A stretch of DNA of 64,000 nucleotides from positions 171,217 through 235,216 of the forward strand of contig NZ_VCGY01000006.1 in the NCBI RefSeq assembly GCF_016597725.1, given 5' to 3'. Shown in pieces: positions 11,762 to 20,686 of this stretch; within the stretch, counting starts at the first letter, position 1; each line of letters starts with the position of its first letter. The position numbers and the translations under genes were made by a program. This DNA is from Marinobacter sp. 1-4A (GTDB taxonomy: Bacteria; Pseudomonadota; Gammaproteobacteria; Pseudomonadales; Oleiphilaceae). The notes beneath the pieces are model-generated. The model did not search any database. It had not been told where the DNA came from and saw only the letters and a program-made list of their open reading frames with translations.

Positions 11762-12670
11762 GTGATATGGGAAGGAGTTAGTGAATTCGTAGCGGTGGCC
11801 GAGGCACAAAGCTTTACCGCAGCGGCAAAAAGGCTAGGTATCTCTACGGCTCAAGTCAGCCGCCAAGTTAGCGCACTGGAAGCCCGGCTATCTACAAAAC
11901 TGCTCTATCGAACCACTCGCAAAGTGTCGGTGACGGATACCGGCCAAATCTACTATCAACAGTGCCGAAGAGTGCTTGATGGGCTTGAAGAGGCCGAACG
12001 TTCCGTCACCAACCTTCAACTTGTTCCCAAAGGCCAACTACGACTGACGGCGCCCGTAACATTTGGGGAAAAAGTTATTGCTCCTTTAGTTAACGACTTT
12101 GCCCTACGTTATCCGGATCTTGAGGTGCATATGAACCTCACCAACCAAACGCTGGATCTCGTTGCAGAAGGTTATGATTTGGCAGTGAGAATGGGCAAGC
12201 TTGAGGCTTCAAGCATGATGGCTAAGCGACTATCATCAAGAACCCTCTACGTTTGCGCCTCACCCGATTATTTGTCGAGCTATGGGATTCCACACTCACT
12301 GTCTGAGCTGGAACAACACAACTGCTTGCAAGGCAACCTAGACTACTGGCGCTTTCAGGAGAAAGGCAAGCCGCGCAATATCCGAATCACTGGCAACATA
12401 AAATGCAATAGTGGCTGGAGCTTGCTTGATGCGGCACTGAAAGGCATCGGCATTGTTCAGCTGCCGGATTATTATGTGCAGCCTTCTCTGGATTCAGGCC
12501 AACTGATTCCTCTTCTTGCGCATTGCCAAGAGGAAGACGACGGAGTTTGGGCCATCTACCCCCATAATCGCTACTTATCGCCGAAAGTGCGCATGTTACT
12601 GGACTACCTGAGCAACTGCCTTCAGCCGAGCGGTAGACTCCAAATGCAAGAAACAGACAGGACCAATTGA
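11762..12670 (+). CDS. LysR-family transcriptional regulator
   Basis: A 302-residue regulator with an N-terminal winged helix (FVAVAEAQSFTAAAKRLGIS) and a C-terminal effector domain of the LTTR type-2 fold. The GTG at 11762 has an AGGAGA site 8 bp upstream. Its divergent position suggests control of frmA-fghA, a common arrangement in this group of bacteria; that is inference. A strong terminator follows. Confidence 0.9.
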   Translation: MIWEGVSEFVAVAEAQSFTAAAKRLGISTAQVSRQVSALEARLSTKLLYRTTRKVSVTDTGQIYYQQCRRVLDGLEEAERSVTNLQLVPKGQLRLTAPVTFGEKVIAPLVNDFALRYPDLEVHMNLTNQTLDLVAEGYDLAVRMGKLEASSMMAKRLSSRTLYVCASPDYLSSYGIPHSLSELEQHNCLQGNLDYWRFQEKGKPRNIRITGNIKCNSGWSLLDAALKGIGIVQLPDYYVQPSLDSGQLIPLLAHCQEEDDGVWAIYPHNRYLSPKVRMLLDYLSNCLQPSGRLQMQETDRTN

Positions 12671-12690
12671 GCAGAACACAAAACGAAAAA

Positions 12691-12724
12691 AGCCGTTAGC
12701 TAGGAACTAGCTAACGGCTTTTCG
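12691..12724. terminator. Terminator after the LysR gene
   Basis: A 14-bp perfect stem, AGCCGTTAGCTA and TAGCTAACGGCT around GGAAC, is flanked by A-runs on the left and T-run on the right. It could work in both directions: for the LysR gene and for tRNA-Asp, which is transcribed toward it. Confidence 0.9.
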
Positions 12725-12730
12725 AAATAG

Positions 12731-12807
12731 TGGCGGAGCGGACGGGACTCGAACCCGCGACCCCCGGCGTGACAGGCCGGTATTCTAACCAACTGAACTA
12801 CCGCTCC
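12731..12807 (-). tRNA. tRNA-Asp (GTC)
   Basis: The minus strand reads GGAGCGG at the 5' end and CCGCTCC plus an encoded CCA at the 3' end, a full cloverleaf of 77 nt. The D-loop (AGTTCAGTTGGTT), the anticodon loop CTGTCAC (anticodon GTC) and the T-loop GTTCGAGTC are all visible. Confidence 0.98.
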
Positions 12808-12949
12808 ACAGTTATAACCGATTGCTTTTCTAAATACATTCAAAGCGTTGCAAACTTCAGGAGATTGCTCGGTGACAACGAGAGCGCATTATAAAGAGGT
12901 GCCTGATTAAGTCAACGCCTTTTCTGAAAAAAAACAAAAAACCCGCGTT

Positions 12950-13981
12950 TTACATAGCATCGACCATGGCATCTTTGCCCTGTGCTGTTTTCCGGTACTC
13001 AATCGGGGTCATACCAGACCAACGCTTGAACGCGCGATAGAAGGTGCTTGGCTCCGAAAATCCGGTGAGGTATACAATTTCGTCAATCGACTCGTCTGTT
13101 GTCGCCAGCAACTGCCTAGCAAGACGGTAGCGGAAATCAGCCAGTACCTGATTAAAGCTGGTTTCTGCCTCGGTAAGCCGTGTGCGCAACGTGCGGGGTT
13201 TTATGCCTAACCGCGTTGCTACCGAATCCAAAGTCACGTCGCCGCTATCGAGCAATTCGGCGATGATTCGCTCCACCTGCCCAACAATGTCCTTTTTCTC
13301 CAAACGAGCAACCTGCTCGCTGGCAAAGCGCTCGTGCAAGTCCAAAAGTTCCGGTTCCGCATGTGGGGACGCGTGGGAAAGCAGACTTGTGGGAAAGTAC
13401 AAACGGTTTTCGTCAGCACCAAAAACCACCTCGCACCCCAACACTTCGGCCACATGCTCGCGCCCTTCTTTGCGATCATGCTCAAACTCGATCCGCGACG
13501 GGTAAAACTGGTTATCGGTGATGGATCGGAAAAACGTAATCAACCCCTGAACAAAACACTCGTTGAAATGCCGCAGGCGCCGGACATCATCGGATGCGGT
13601 ATCCAGCAACATATAGGCGTTCTCGCCTTCGATGAAAAAATCTGTATTAGCCGCGTCGCTCAGTAAACGCTGATAGTTCTTTGCACGCCGCAAGCCTTCC
13701 CCAAACGTCGGGCTACTTAGAAACAGGTATTCCAGAACCTGACCTTTATAGACCGGCAAAACCTGACCAAGATGGAGGCCAATATCGGGATCACCGGAAA
13801 CTTCTTCTACAGCTTGCCAGAAAAACATCTGGGCGCTATGCGGAGTACGAAGCTGCTCCGTGTATACATAGTTTGCATCCACGCCCAAGCGACTAAATAT
13901 GAGATCGGTATCAATACCCTTTGTCTTCATCGCCTCGTAGATAAGGCGCAACATCACGCCTGCGTCACGTAGTTCCTGCAT
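12950..13981 (-). CDS. AraC-family transcriptional regulator
   Basis: A 343-residue protein with an arabinose-binding-like N-domain (residues 15-200) and a C-terminal AraC double helix-turn-helix, including IDEIVYLTGFSEPSTFYRAF near residue 300. It resembles regulators near fatty-acid and alcohol metabolism genes in related bacteria. It is divergent from a MaoC-type hydratase gene (308 bp apart), its likely target. The effector is not known. Confidence 0.88.
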   Translation of the reverse strand: MQELRDAGVMLRLIYEAMKTKGIDTDLIFSRLGVDANYVYTEQLRTPHSAQMFFWQAVEEVSGDPDIGLHLGQVLPVYKGQVLEYLFLSSPTFGEGLRRAKNYQRLLSDAANTDFFIEGENAYMLLDTASDDVRRLRHFNECFVQGLITFFRSITDNQFYPSRIEFEHDRKEGREHVAEVLGCEVVFGADENRLYFPTSLLSHASPHAEPELLDLHERFASEQVARLEKKDIVGQVERIIAELLDSGDVTLDSVATRLGIKPRTLRTRLTEAETSFNQVLADFRYRLARQLLATTDESIDEIVYLTGFSEPSTFYRAFKRWSGMTPIEYRKTAQGKDAMVDAM

Positions 13982-14289
13982 ATAATCCCGCTTCGTATTT
14001 ATTGGATACTACTTTGGCCCGACGGACACCCGCCGGAACACACTAAGTCAATGCGTCGTCCGGACGGGTTTGCCAGACTTGCAACAAGCTTGAGAAAACG
14101 GCCTGCCCGGCTCTAATTCTGTCCGAATCGCAAAAAAATCGACCTAGACTATCGTCTTACATTAGAGCATATCAGGCCATAGACTCACAGTTTTACCAGA
14201 ATCCGAGCACAACGGGCACCTGCATTCGATTTCTTTTGCTTATCTTTGATGCCCATAAATTATCGTTTGACCATTGGGAACAAATACTT
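13982..14289. other. Divergent intergenic region without recognised gene
   Basis: This 308-bp space between an AraC regulator and a MaoC gene must hold both promoters. I see no convincing ORF, RNA gene or long palindrome, only short GC-rich repeats around the CCCGACGGACACCCGCCGG stretch near 14018. Confidence 0.5.
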
Positions 14290-15165
14290 ATGTCGAATAC
14301 GCTTGTATATAGAGACACACCACCCACGTTGCTACCGCTTTTCGCTAAAGCCGCGCTACCGAAAAAAGTCTCTTCCGGAACCGACGTTAGGATTCCTGAG
14401 CTCTCTGCAACGCTTCTGTATGCGCACACATCGCGAGCCGACTTAGAGCAATACGAGCGTGTGTGCGGATTTCAGCCCAGCAACCAACTACCCATTACTT
14501 GGCCCCATATTCTTGCGTTTCCGCTGCAATTGAAGTTACTAACCGAAAAAACCTTTCCGCTTCCGCTCCTTGGCTTGGTTCACTTGCGCAATAGCATTAC
14601 CCAGTACAGACAAATTGGAACGGGTGAAGCCCTGAAGCTAGATGTGCACCTAAGCGGGCAGGAGCGAACCAGCAGAGGCATTGAATTCGACATGATCACC
14701 ACGGCGAGTTCTGCAGGCTCTGTGGTTTGGGAAGAAAGCAGCACCATGTTGTTCCGCCAGTCCGAACCCAACGGGAAGCCAACTGAAAAAACCGCGCCAC
14801 CCGCTTTAGAGCAGTATCCGAATACAAAAGAGATCAAAGTAGGAGAGTCTATCGGGCGCCAGTACGCAAAAGTTTCTGGTGACAGCAACCTGATTCACAT
14901 GCACGCCCTGACCGCCAAAGCTTTCGGCTTTCCCAAAGCCATTGCGCATGGCATGTGGAGCAAGGCACACACGCTGGCCATTATGGGGCAACAGGATGGG
15001 TGGCAATCAGGTCCGCTGAAGGTTAGCTGCCAGTTCAAGAAACCGGTGTTTTTGCCGGGCACAGCGCAACTGAACTGGCGGGAAGGAAAAACGGCATGGG
15101 ATTATCAACTACTGAATGCGAGAGGTGATGCGCCTCACCTCAGCGGTCAAATCGAATGGCTTTAA
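14290..15165 (+). CDS. MaoC-like acyl dehydratase
   Basis: A 291-residue protein with a C-terminal hot-dog hydratase-2 domain. The motif for (R)-specific enoyl hydratases, with Asp and His, is visible in YAKVSGDSNLIHMHALTAKA, and FPKAIAHGMWSKA follows. The N-terminal half is a degenerate hot-dog repeat. The family hydrates enoyl-CoA, but the substrate is not known. The ATG at 14290 is chosen because the 18 residues upstream in frame are poorly conserved in type; no strong ribosome site is visible. The stop overlaps the stop of the convergent kinase gene by 4 bp. Confidence 0.85.
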   Translation: MSNTLVYRDTPPTLLPLFAKAALPKKVSSGTDVRIPELSATLLYAHTSRADLEQYERVCGFQPSNQLPITWPHILAFPLQLKLLTEKTFPLPLLGLVHLRNSITQYRQIGTGEALKLDVHLSGQERTSRGIEFDMITTASSAGSVVWEESSTMLFRQSEPNGKPTEKTAPPALEQYPNTKEIKVGESIGRQYAKVSGDSNLIHMHALTAKAFGFPKAIAHGMWSKAHTLAIMGQQDGWQSGPLKVSCQFKKPVFLPGTAQLNWREGKTAWDYQLLNARGDAPHLSGQIEWL

Positions 15166-16745
15166 ATCGCGCCACAGGAGCTCTCATCGCTCGATGAGGG
15201 GAGCGGTGCCGCCACAGGAAGCGTAAAAAAGAAACGGGCGCCACCGCCATCCTCGGGGCGCTCAAAACCTATTTCCCCTCCCTGAGCCTGAATCAGCGAG
15301 CGACAGGTGGACAAACCAATCCCCATGCCCTCGTCTTTGGTGGTGTAGAACGGCAGAAACAGCTTTTCTTCGGCATCTTCAGCCAGCCCTACGCCGTAGT
15401 CACGCACCTCAACCCGAACACAGCCGTCTCCCGTCACTTGCGCAGTTACTTCCACTGGCGAGTCAGATTCTGCTGTGCGCGTGGCTTCGAGAGCATTTCG
15501 TATCAGGTTGAGCGCAACCTGTTGCACTTGTACAGGGTCGGCCAGAATATCCGGCATGTCCTCCGGCACACTAAGCTCGATAGCACCGTCGTTATTGCGC
15601 GCATCCACTTCTGCAAACTGACGCGTATCCTCCAGCAAAGAGGAAACCGACAAGACTTCTTTGCCCGTGGCGGGCTTCTTCATGAACCGGCGAATTCTTC
15701 GAATAATCTCACTTGCACGGTGAGACTGGGCCTCGATTTTGTCGAGGGTCTCCTGCAATAGCGTCAGATTAGGATTTTCAACTGCCATCATCCGCTTAGA
15801 CACCCGGGCGTAATTCGCAATCGCCGTTAGCGGTTGGTTTACCTCATGGGCCACACCGGCTGCCATTTCACCCATGGTGGTTAAACGGGACGTGTGCGCC
15901 AGCTGATCACGCTGCTCCTGAACAAGCTCTCGTGCTTCCTCCAGCGCCCTCTCGCCCTCAAGCTCGGCGGTAATATCGCGGAACACCACCACTGCACCGT
16001 GTAAATCCTCGCCATCAAGCTTGGGCGTAGACCGGTATTCCGCCGGAAACCCGGTGCCATCGGCACGCAGCATTCGTATATCGCGCTGGTTTTCGGCAAC
16101 ACCCTGACGGCATGTGGCATTAACAGGGAGACCATCCGGGCACTGCGCCGCCGTAGAGAAATGCGTTTCGAAAAAATTGCGCCCAATCAGGTCTTCAACC
16201 GGGCAACGCATAATGACGGCGGCTGCAGGGTTGGCGAACTCGATGGTGCCGTTCTCATCGAGGCCATAGATGCCTTCACTGATGGAGTTGAGGATGCGCG
16301 CCTGATCGCTCTGAAGCTCCCGATTACGAGCGTGCAGTTCACGCTCAAGCCGGATAACACTGGCGTGGGTTTTAACTCTGGCAATGACTTCCTGAGACTG
16401 GAAGGGTTTGGAAATATAGTCCGCACCGCCGAGGGAAAAGCCTTTTACTTTTGCTTCCAGATCATCAAGGGCTGAGAGGAACACGACGGCGCAGTCGGCT
16501 GTTTCAGGATCGGCTTTGAGGCGTTCGCACACCTCGTAACCGTCCATCTCAGGCATCATGATGTCGAGCAAGACGACTTCAGGCTGATGGCGATGGGCAA
16601 GATCCAGTGCCTTTTCGCCTTCATTGGCAATCAAAAGCCGATAGCCTTTGTCTTTGAGTGTCTCGTAGAGAACTTTCAGGTTCTGTGGATTATCATCCAC
16701 AAGCAGAACCGTAACCTCTGAATTTTCGCTGACAGCTGCAGTCAT
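15162..16745 (-). CDS. Hybrid sensor kinase with N-terminal receiver and PAS domain (FixL-like)
   Basis: A 527-residue cytosolic kinase with no membrane segment. In order: a receiver domain (residues 10-130, phospho-Asp in VVLLDIMMPEMDGYEV), a PAS domain (145-265), the dimerisation/H-box (GVAHEVNQPLTAIANYA, about 300) and an HATPase domain with NLIRNALEA, DYGVGL and GMGIGLST. The kinase core is of the FixL/DctB type. It lies 46 bp downstream of a FixJ-like regulator and is probably its partner. The receiver in front of the sensor is the unusual part. No heme-binding PAS signature was verified. Confidence 0.9.
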   Translation of the reverse strand: MTAAVSENSEVTVLLVDDNPQNLKVLYETLKDKGYRLLIANEGEKALDLAHRHQPEVVLLDIMMPEMDGYEVCERLKADPETADCAVVFLSALDDLEAKVKGFSLGGADYISKPFQSQEVIARVKTHASVIRLERELHARNRELQSDQARILNSISEGIYGLDENGTIEFANPAAAVIMRCPVEDLIGRNFFETHFSTAAQCPDGLPVNATCRQGVAENQRDIRMLRADGTGFPAEYRSTPKLDGEDLHGAVVVFRDITAELEGERALEEARELVQEQRDQLAHTSRLTTMGEMAAGVAHEVNQPLTAIANYARVSKRMMAVENPNLTLLQETLDKIEAQSHRASEIIRRIRRFMKKPATGKEVLSVSSLLEDTRQFAEVDARNNDGAIELSVPEDMPDILADPVQVQQVALNLIRNALEATRTAESDSPVEVTAQVTGDGCVRVEVRDYGVGLAEDAEEKLFLPFYTTKDEGMGIGLSTCRSLIQAQGGEIGFERPEDGGGARFFFTLPVAAPLPSSSDESSCGAI

Positions 16746-16791
16746 ATAGTAAACGGCCGGTCAAAAAGATAACCGCATGATGCCGCCGGGA

Positions 16792-17418
16792 TTACCGCGC
16801 GTCGATAAGGTTCTTTACGGACAGCACCATACGCACCAGATGTGCGAGTGAGTGGGTACCCATTTTATGCATCACCCGGGAACGGTGAATTTCTACCGTG
16901 CGCTGGCTGATTTCCAGTTCGATAGCAATTACCTTGTTCGCCTGACCTTCGATCATACGATCCATAATCTCGTGTTCCCGGGGCGTTAGGCTTTTGACCC
17001 TGCGGATGATCTCCTGTTTCTCATCCAGCGTTTTACGCTGTTCAAGGTCTTGCTCCAGAGCCGCTTCAATCTTCTCAAGCAGCGCTTCTTCGCGATAAGG
17101 CTTCTGGATAAAATCCACTGCGCCTTCTTTCATGGCATCAACCGCCATGGGCACATCGCCATGACCGGTCACAAAAATAATGGGCAGAATGGAGTGTTTG
17201 TCGTTCAGCTTTTTTTGCAGCTCCATGCCATCCATACCGGGCATGCGGATATCCAACACAATGCAGCCTGCCATTTTTTCGGAGTAGTCCTTGAGGAATA
17301 TCGCCGCGTTTTCATAGGTTTTGACCGGCTTACCATCGGATTTCAGTAACAGCTCCAGTGAATCACGAACGGCTTCGTCGTCCTCGACCACGTATACAGT
17401 TTGCTGGATATCAGTCAT
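16792..17418 (-). CDS. FixJ-family response regulator
   Basis: A 208-residue regulator with a receiver domain (phospho-Asp in IVLDIRMPGMDG, switch region VTGHGDVPMAVDAMKEGA, Lys in FIQKPY) and a LuxR-type helix-turn-helix (LTPREHEIMDRMIEGQANK, then ISQRTVEIHRSRVMHKM). It sits directly upstream of the FixL-like hybrid kinase as one operon. The genes it controls are not evident here. Confidence 0.93.
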   Translation of the reverse strand: MTDIQQTVYVVEDDEAVRDSLELLLKSDGKPVKTYENAAIFLKDYSEKMAGCIVLDIRMPGMDGMELQKKLNDKHSILPIIFVTGHGDVPMAVDAMKEGAVDFIQKPYREEALLEKIEAALEQDLEQRKTLDEKQEIIRRVKSLTPREHEIMDRMIEGQANKVIAIELEISQRTVEIHRSRVMHKMGTHSLAHLVRMVLSVKNLIDAR

Positions 17419-17457
17419 GGGGGTGTTTTCTCCTGTCTATTTTATTATGCCGACCGG

Positions 17458-19893
17458 TCAATGGATTGACGGATCTTTCTGATCGTCCCGGGCATGTTCC
17501 TGGCGCTCGTGTTCGCGCATTTGCTCAAGCCGTTGCTGGATAATGCCAAAAACACTGTGTTTCGGATAGTTGCCTTTGCTGTCTGCCTTACCAGCTGGCT
17601 TGCCCAACAGCAGCGTTACTGCCTCCTCAACACTTGAAACAGAGTAAACAGCAAAGCGCTTATCCCGAACAGCCTGCACCACTTCGCTGTCTAACATCAG
17701 GTTCTGCACGTTGTTGGCTGGTACAATCACGCCCTGTGTTCCGGTCAGACCATCCTTAAGCTGACAGGTCGCAAAAAAGCCCTCGACTTTTTCATTCACG
17801 CCTCCAATCGGCTGCACTTCACCAAACTGGTTGACGGAACCGGTAATGGCCAGTTCCTGACGCACAGGGATTCGAGATAGCGAGGATATCAACGCACAGA
17901 GTTCCGCCAACGAAGCACTATCGCCGTCTACCTCCCCGTAATTTTGCTCAAAGGTAAGGCTGGCAGACAGGTGCATCGGATCAGTGACGGCAAAGTGCGA
18001 AGCAAGCCAGGAACTTAAAATCATCACGCCCTTGGAGTGAATATTGCCGCCCAGTTTTACATCTCGCTCAATGTCTATAATGCCACCGTCTCCATAATAG
18101 CAGGTCGCCGTGACGCGATTGGACAAGCCAAATTCAAACCCGCCAGTAGAGAGCACAGAAAGCGCATTCACCTGACCAACAACCGAGCCTTGGGTTGACA
18201 CCAGTGTAGAACCATCGCGGATCGAATCGTAAAACTGATCACGAATACGGCTACTTCGGTATTTGGCGCTCTCCAGAGCCCTTTCTACATGAATGTCCTG
18301 AATGAGCTTGGCATCTGCCTGTCTGGCCCAGAAGTCCGACTCCCGGAGCAGGTTGGCGATGTTGGCGGCATGCAGGGAGAGCCTGTCTTGATGCTCGGCC
18401 ATGCGGGCACTGTATTCTATAATTCGCGCCACAGCTTTGTTGGTGCAGTGCAGCAGGTTCTTTTCTTTGACAACACTGGCAATAAACTTTGCATAGGTGA
18501 CCTGACTGTCTTCGGAACGATACATCTCGTTCTCGAAATCTGCTGTCACCCGGAACAGTTCTGCAAACTCGGGATCATAGTCCTGCAACAACATCCAGGT
18601 TTCACGGTCACCGAATAGCACAAGCTTCACATCCAGCGGCACAGCTTGCGGCTCAATGGAGATAGTGCCAGAGAGCGTAAGCTCGCGCTCAAGCGAGTTA
18701 ATCTGGATAGACTTGGAACGCAGTGCCCGCTTGAGGCCATCCCACACGAAGGGCTGTTCCAGCACTTTGATGGCATCCATCAGAAGGTAGCCGCCGTTGG
18801 CCCGATGCAGACTGCCTGCCCGGATCAGAGAGAAATCAGTAAATACGGTGCCCTTGTAGGTAACATTCTCAACGTACCCGAATAGGTTGTGATACGTGGG
18901 GTTATCCTCAACCACCATAGGTACTTCGTTAGTCTTCTGGTGCACCACGACATTCACCAGATAGCGCCGCGGCATCTTCTTATCCAGCGACGCATAGGCA
19001 ATGGCAGCCTGCTCTTCGTTGTCGTCGAGAAAAATCTCGAGGTTCTCAACCAAATCTGCCCGCACCGCTTCGAAGTAGGCCACCACATCCGGAAGGCCTT
19101 TGTAGTTCTCAATCAGCTCATCAATCTGATGTCCGGATATGCCTTCCAGAGTTTCTTTGTTTAGCGCTTGCTGTTTATCTGCATACTCCTGCTCCCAGTC
19201 AGCCAGCTTACGAAGCGCTTGGCGAAGCTTTTTCTCAAGCTTGTTGATGGAGTCTTCAAACTTATCGCGTTGCGCATCCGTTAATTCTTTAAACGTCTCT
19301 GCGGTATGCGGCTTGTCACCTTTCATCGCCACAAGGCGGTAACCGCCAGGTGTCGTAATGGTCAGGCTGACTTTTTTACGGCGGGCCTGAGCGGCCACTT
19401 TCTCAAGCTCGTCTTCCTGCTTTTTGCCGTATTCTTCTTTCAGCTGTTCCGAACGCTCAAGAAAGCTATCGCTGTCGAAGGTTTGGGGAATCACTTTCAC
19501 CAACCGGCTCATGAGCTTTTCCATGTCCTGCTTAAGCCGCATGCCCTTTCCTGCAGGCAACTGGAGAAGCTTGGGAACACGGGGCTCCTCAAAATCCGCG
19601 ACATAGCACCAGTCGTGGCTTTGCTGCTCGGTATCCAAGTGGTGCTCAAGATAGCGCAGCATCATGGTGCGCTTACCCAGACCGTTTCGGCCCACGGCAT
19701 ATACGTTATAACCGCCATGGGGCATGGCCAGCGCGAAGCGCACAGCTTCCTGAGCGCGGTTTTGGCCCACAATTTCTGCCAGCGGCTCCAGTTGTCTGGT
19801 GGATTTGAACGGCAGTTCTTTCAGAACACAGGCTTTATAAAGCTGATGCAGAGGCAGTGACTTCAAGGTTGGGTCCTGTAACAGTTGACTCAT
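17458..19893 (-). CDS. Lon-family ATP-dependent protease (LonB/LonC-like AAA protein)
   Basis: A protein of about 811 residues. An N-terminal ATPase part carries a Walker-A-like GRNGLGKRTMML, then a long coiled-coil insertion (about residues 150-260), then an AAA lid. The C-terminal Lon protease domain has the catalytic Ser in GDSASLAEL and the Lys in NEKVEGFFATC. The enzyme degrades damaged or regulatory cytosolic proteins. Start uncertain: ATG 19893 (MSQLLQDPT) is preferred on family grounds; a start at 19959 would add 22 residues. No clear ribosome site distinguishes them. Confidence 0.9.
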   Translation of the reverse strand: MSQLLQDPTLKSLPLHQLYKACVLKELPFKSTRQLEPLAEIVGQNRAQEAVRFALAMPHGGYNVYAVGRNGLGKRTMMLRYLEHHLDTEQQSHDWCYVADFEEPRVPKLLQLPAGKGMRLKQDMEKLMSRLVKVIPQTFDSDSFLERSEQLKEEYGKKQEDELEKVAAQARRKKVSLTITTPGGYRLVAMKGDKPHTAETFKELTDAQRDKFEDSINKLEKKLRQALRKLADWEQEYADKQQALNKETLEGISGHQIDELIENYKGLPDVVAYFEAVRADLVENLEIFLDDNEEQAAIAYASLDKKMPRRYLVNVVVHQKTNEVPMVVEDNPTYHNLFGYVENVTYKGTVFTDFSLIRAGSLHRANGGYLLMDAIKVLEQPFVWDGLKRALRSKSIQINSLERELTLSGTISIEPQAVPLDVKLVLFGDRETWMLLQDYDPEFAELFRVTADFENEMYRSEDSQVTYAKFIASVVKEKNLLHCTNKAVARIIEYSARMAEHQDRLSLHAANIANLLRESDFWARQADAKLIQDIHVERALESAKYRSSRIRDQFYDSIRDGSTLVSTQGSVVGQVNALSVLSTGGFEFGLSNRVTATCYYGDGGIIDIERDVKLGGNIHSKGVMILSSWLASHFAVTDPMHLSASLTFEQNYGEVDGDSASLAELCALISSLSRIPVRQELAITGSVNQFGEVQPIGGVNEKVEGFFATCQLKDGLTGTQGVIVPANNVQNLMLDSEVVQAVRDKRFAVYSVSSVEEAVTLLLGKPAGKADSKGNYPKHSVFGIIQQRLEQMREHERQEHARDDQKDPSIH

Positions 19894-20113
19894 TGGCCGG
19901 TCATTGTAGGTTCTGTGAACCGGTCTGTCGCGCTCGGGAGAGAGAATTGTGGCAAACACCCCGTAACTGCCACCGCGTGACCAAGCTCACGTTTTTTGTT
20001 TTATTGTTGTTCTCAACTTTTTTCAATCATTACACTTCATCTTGTGACTATTATTCTTTAGTCTTAACGTCGGCTATAAAAACTACAAAATATGCAACGG
20101 ATGACGACTTATT

Positions 20114-20488
20114 ATGAGTGTTTCCGAAGATCGTCGAATCAAAGGTCGCTACCCTGCTTCCTGCCTGAGAGTGCAGGTTCGGGAACGTGGTTTTTTCACC
20201 AAAAACAAGCAGCCTTTTCAGGCCACCTGCCTTGATCTGAACCGCTACGGAATGGCTTTGCTATGCCCACGACCTCTGGAGCCCGGCACACGCTTGCATA
20301 TGGATTTTGAGGGTAAGTACATCAATGAATCGAAGGTTTGCGCCCGCGTTGTAGAATGCCGCCCTTTCCAGACTGGCTACCGGGTAAGTGTGCAGTTCAG
20401 CTATTACCTCAATAAAAAAGGCTATTCCAGAGCAGTGGATAACGCGCTGTCCCGCATTGAGGGCTTTTACAATCGCCTTGCTTGTTAG
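20114..20488 (+). CDS. PilZ-domain protein
   Basis: A 124-residue single-domain protein. The PilZ c-di-GMP-binding signature is present as an N-terminal RRIKGR, while the second motif is degenerate (LDLNRYGMAL in place of D/NxSxxG), so nucleotide binding is likely but not certain. It is transcribed alone at the right edge of the core-genome part, next to the metal island. Confidence 0.8.
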   Translation: MSVSEDRRIKGRYPASCLRVQVRERGFFTKNKQPFQATCLDLNRYGMALLCPRPLEPGTRLHMDFEGKYINESKVCARVVECRPFQTGYRVSVQFSYYLNKKGYSRAVDNALSRIEGFYNRLAC

Positions 20489-20554
20489 TTCACTGTGCAA
20501 TCCCCCCAGAAAATAATCGACGTCTTGGATAGAAACTTTCGCAATCATCGCAAA

Positions 20555-20576
20555 GGTCGCAAAGCGAACATTCAGG
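20555..20576 (+). repeat. Dispersed repeat, copy C (left edge of metal island)
   Basis: The 22 bp here, starting GGTCGCAAAGCGAACATT, are identical to 57895-57916 and, for 21 bp, to 59828-59848, all in the same orientation. Only the right arm of the palindrome seen at 57868 is present. Confidence 0.8.
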
Positions 20577-20612
20577 AAGGTTCATGAGTTTTGGTCCAAG
20601 TGGTTTTTTCGA

Positions 20613-20666
20613 GTCTTCGGGCATTTGGAATGGAACTTTCTGGTGCTATCCAAAATGCCCGAAGAC
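20613..20666. repeat. Long imperfect inverted repeat downstream of the TolC-like gene
   Basis: A 21-nt left arm beginning GTCTTCGGGCATTTGG pairs with a right arm ending CCAAAATGCCCGAAGAC, with about three mismatches and a 12-nt loop. No T-tract follows on either strand, so it is not a typical terminator. On the minus strand a 30-codon ORF (20582-20674, MVKSSGILDSTRKFH...) with an AGAGG site spans it; it may be a gene remnant. Confidence 0.55.
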
Positions 20667-20686
20667 TTGACCATTGAATTACCTCT

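Noticed and set aside
19975..19995. CGTGA ... TCACG hairpin followed by TTTTTTG
   Set aside because: Only a 5-bp stem, and no plus-strand gene ends here.
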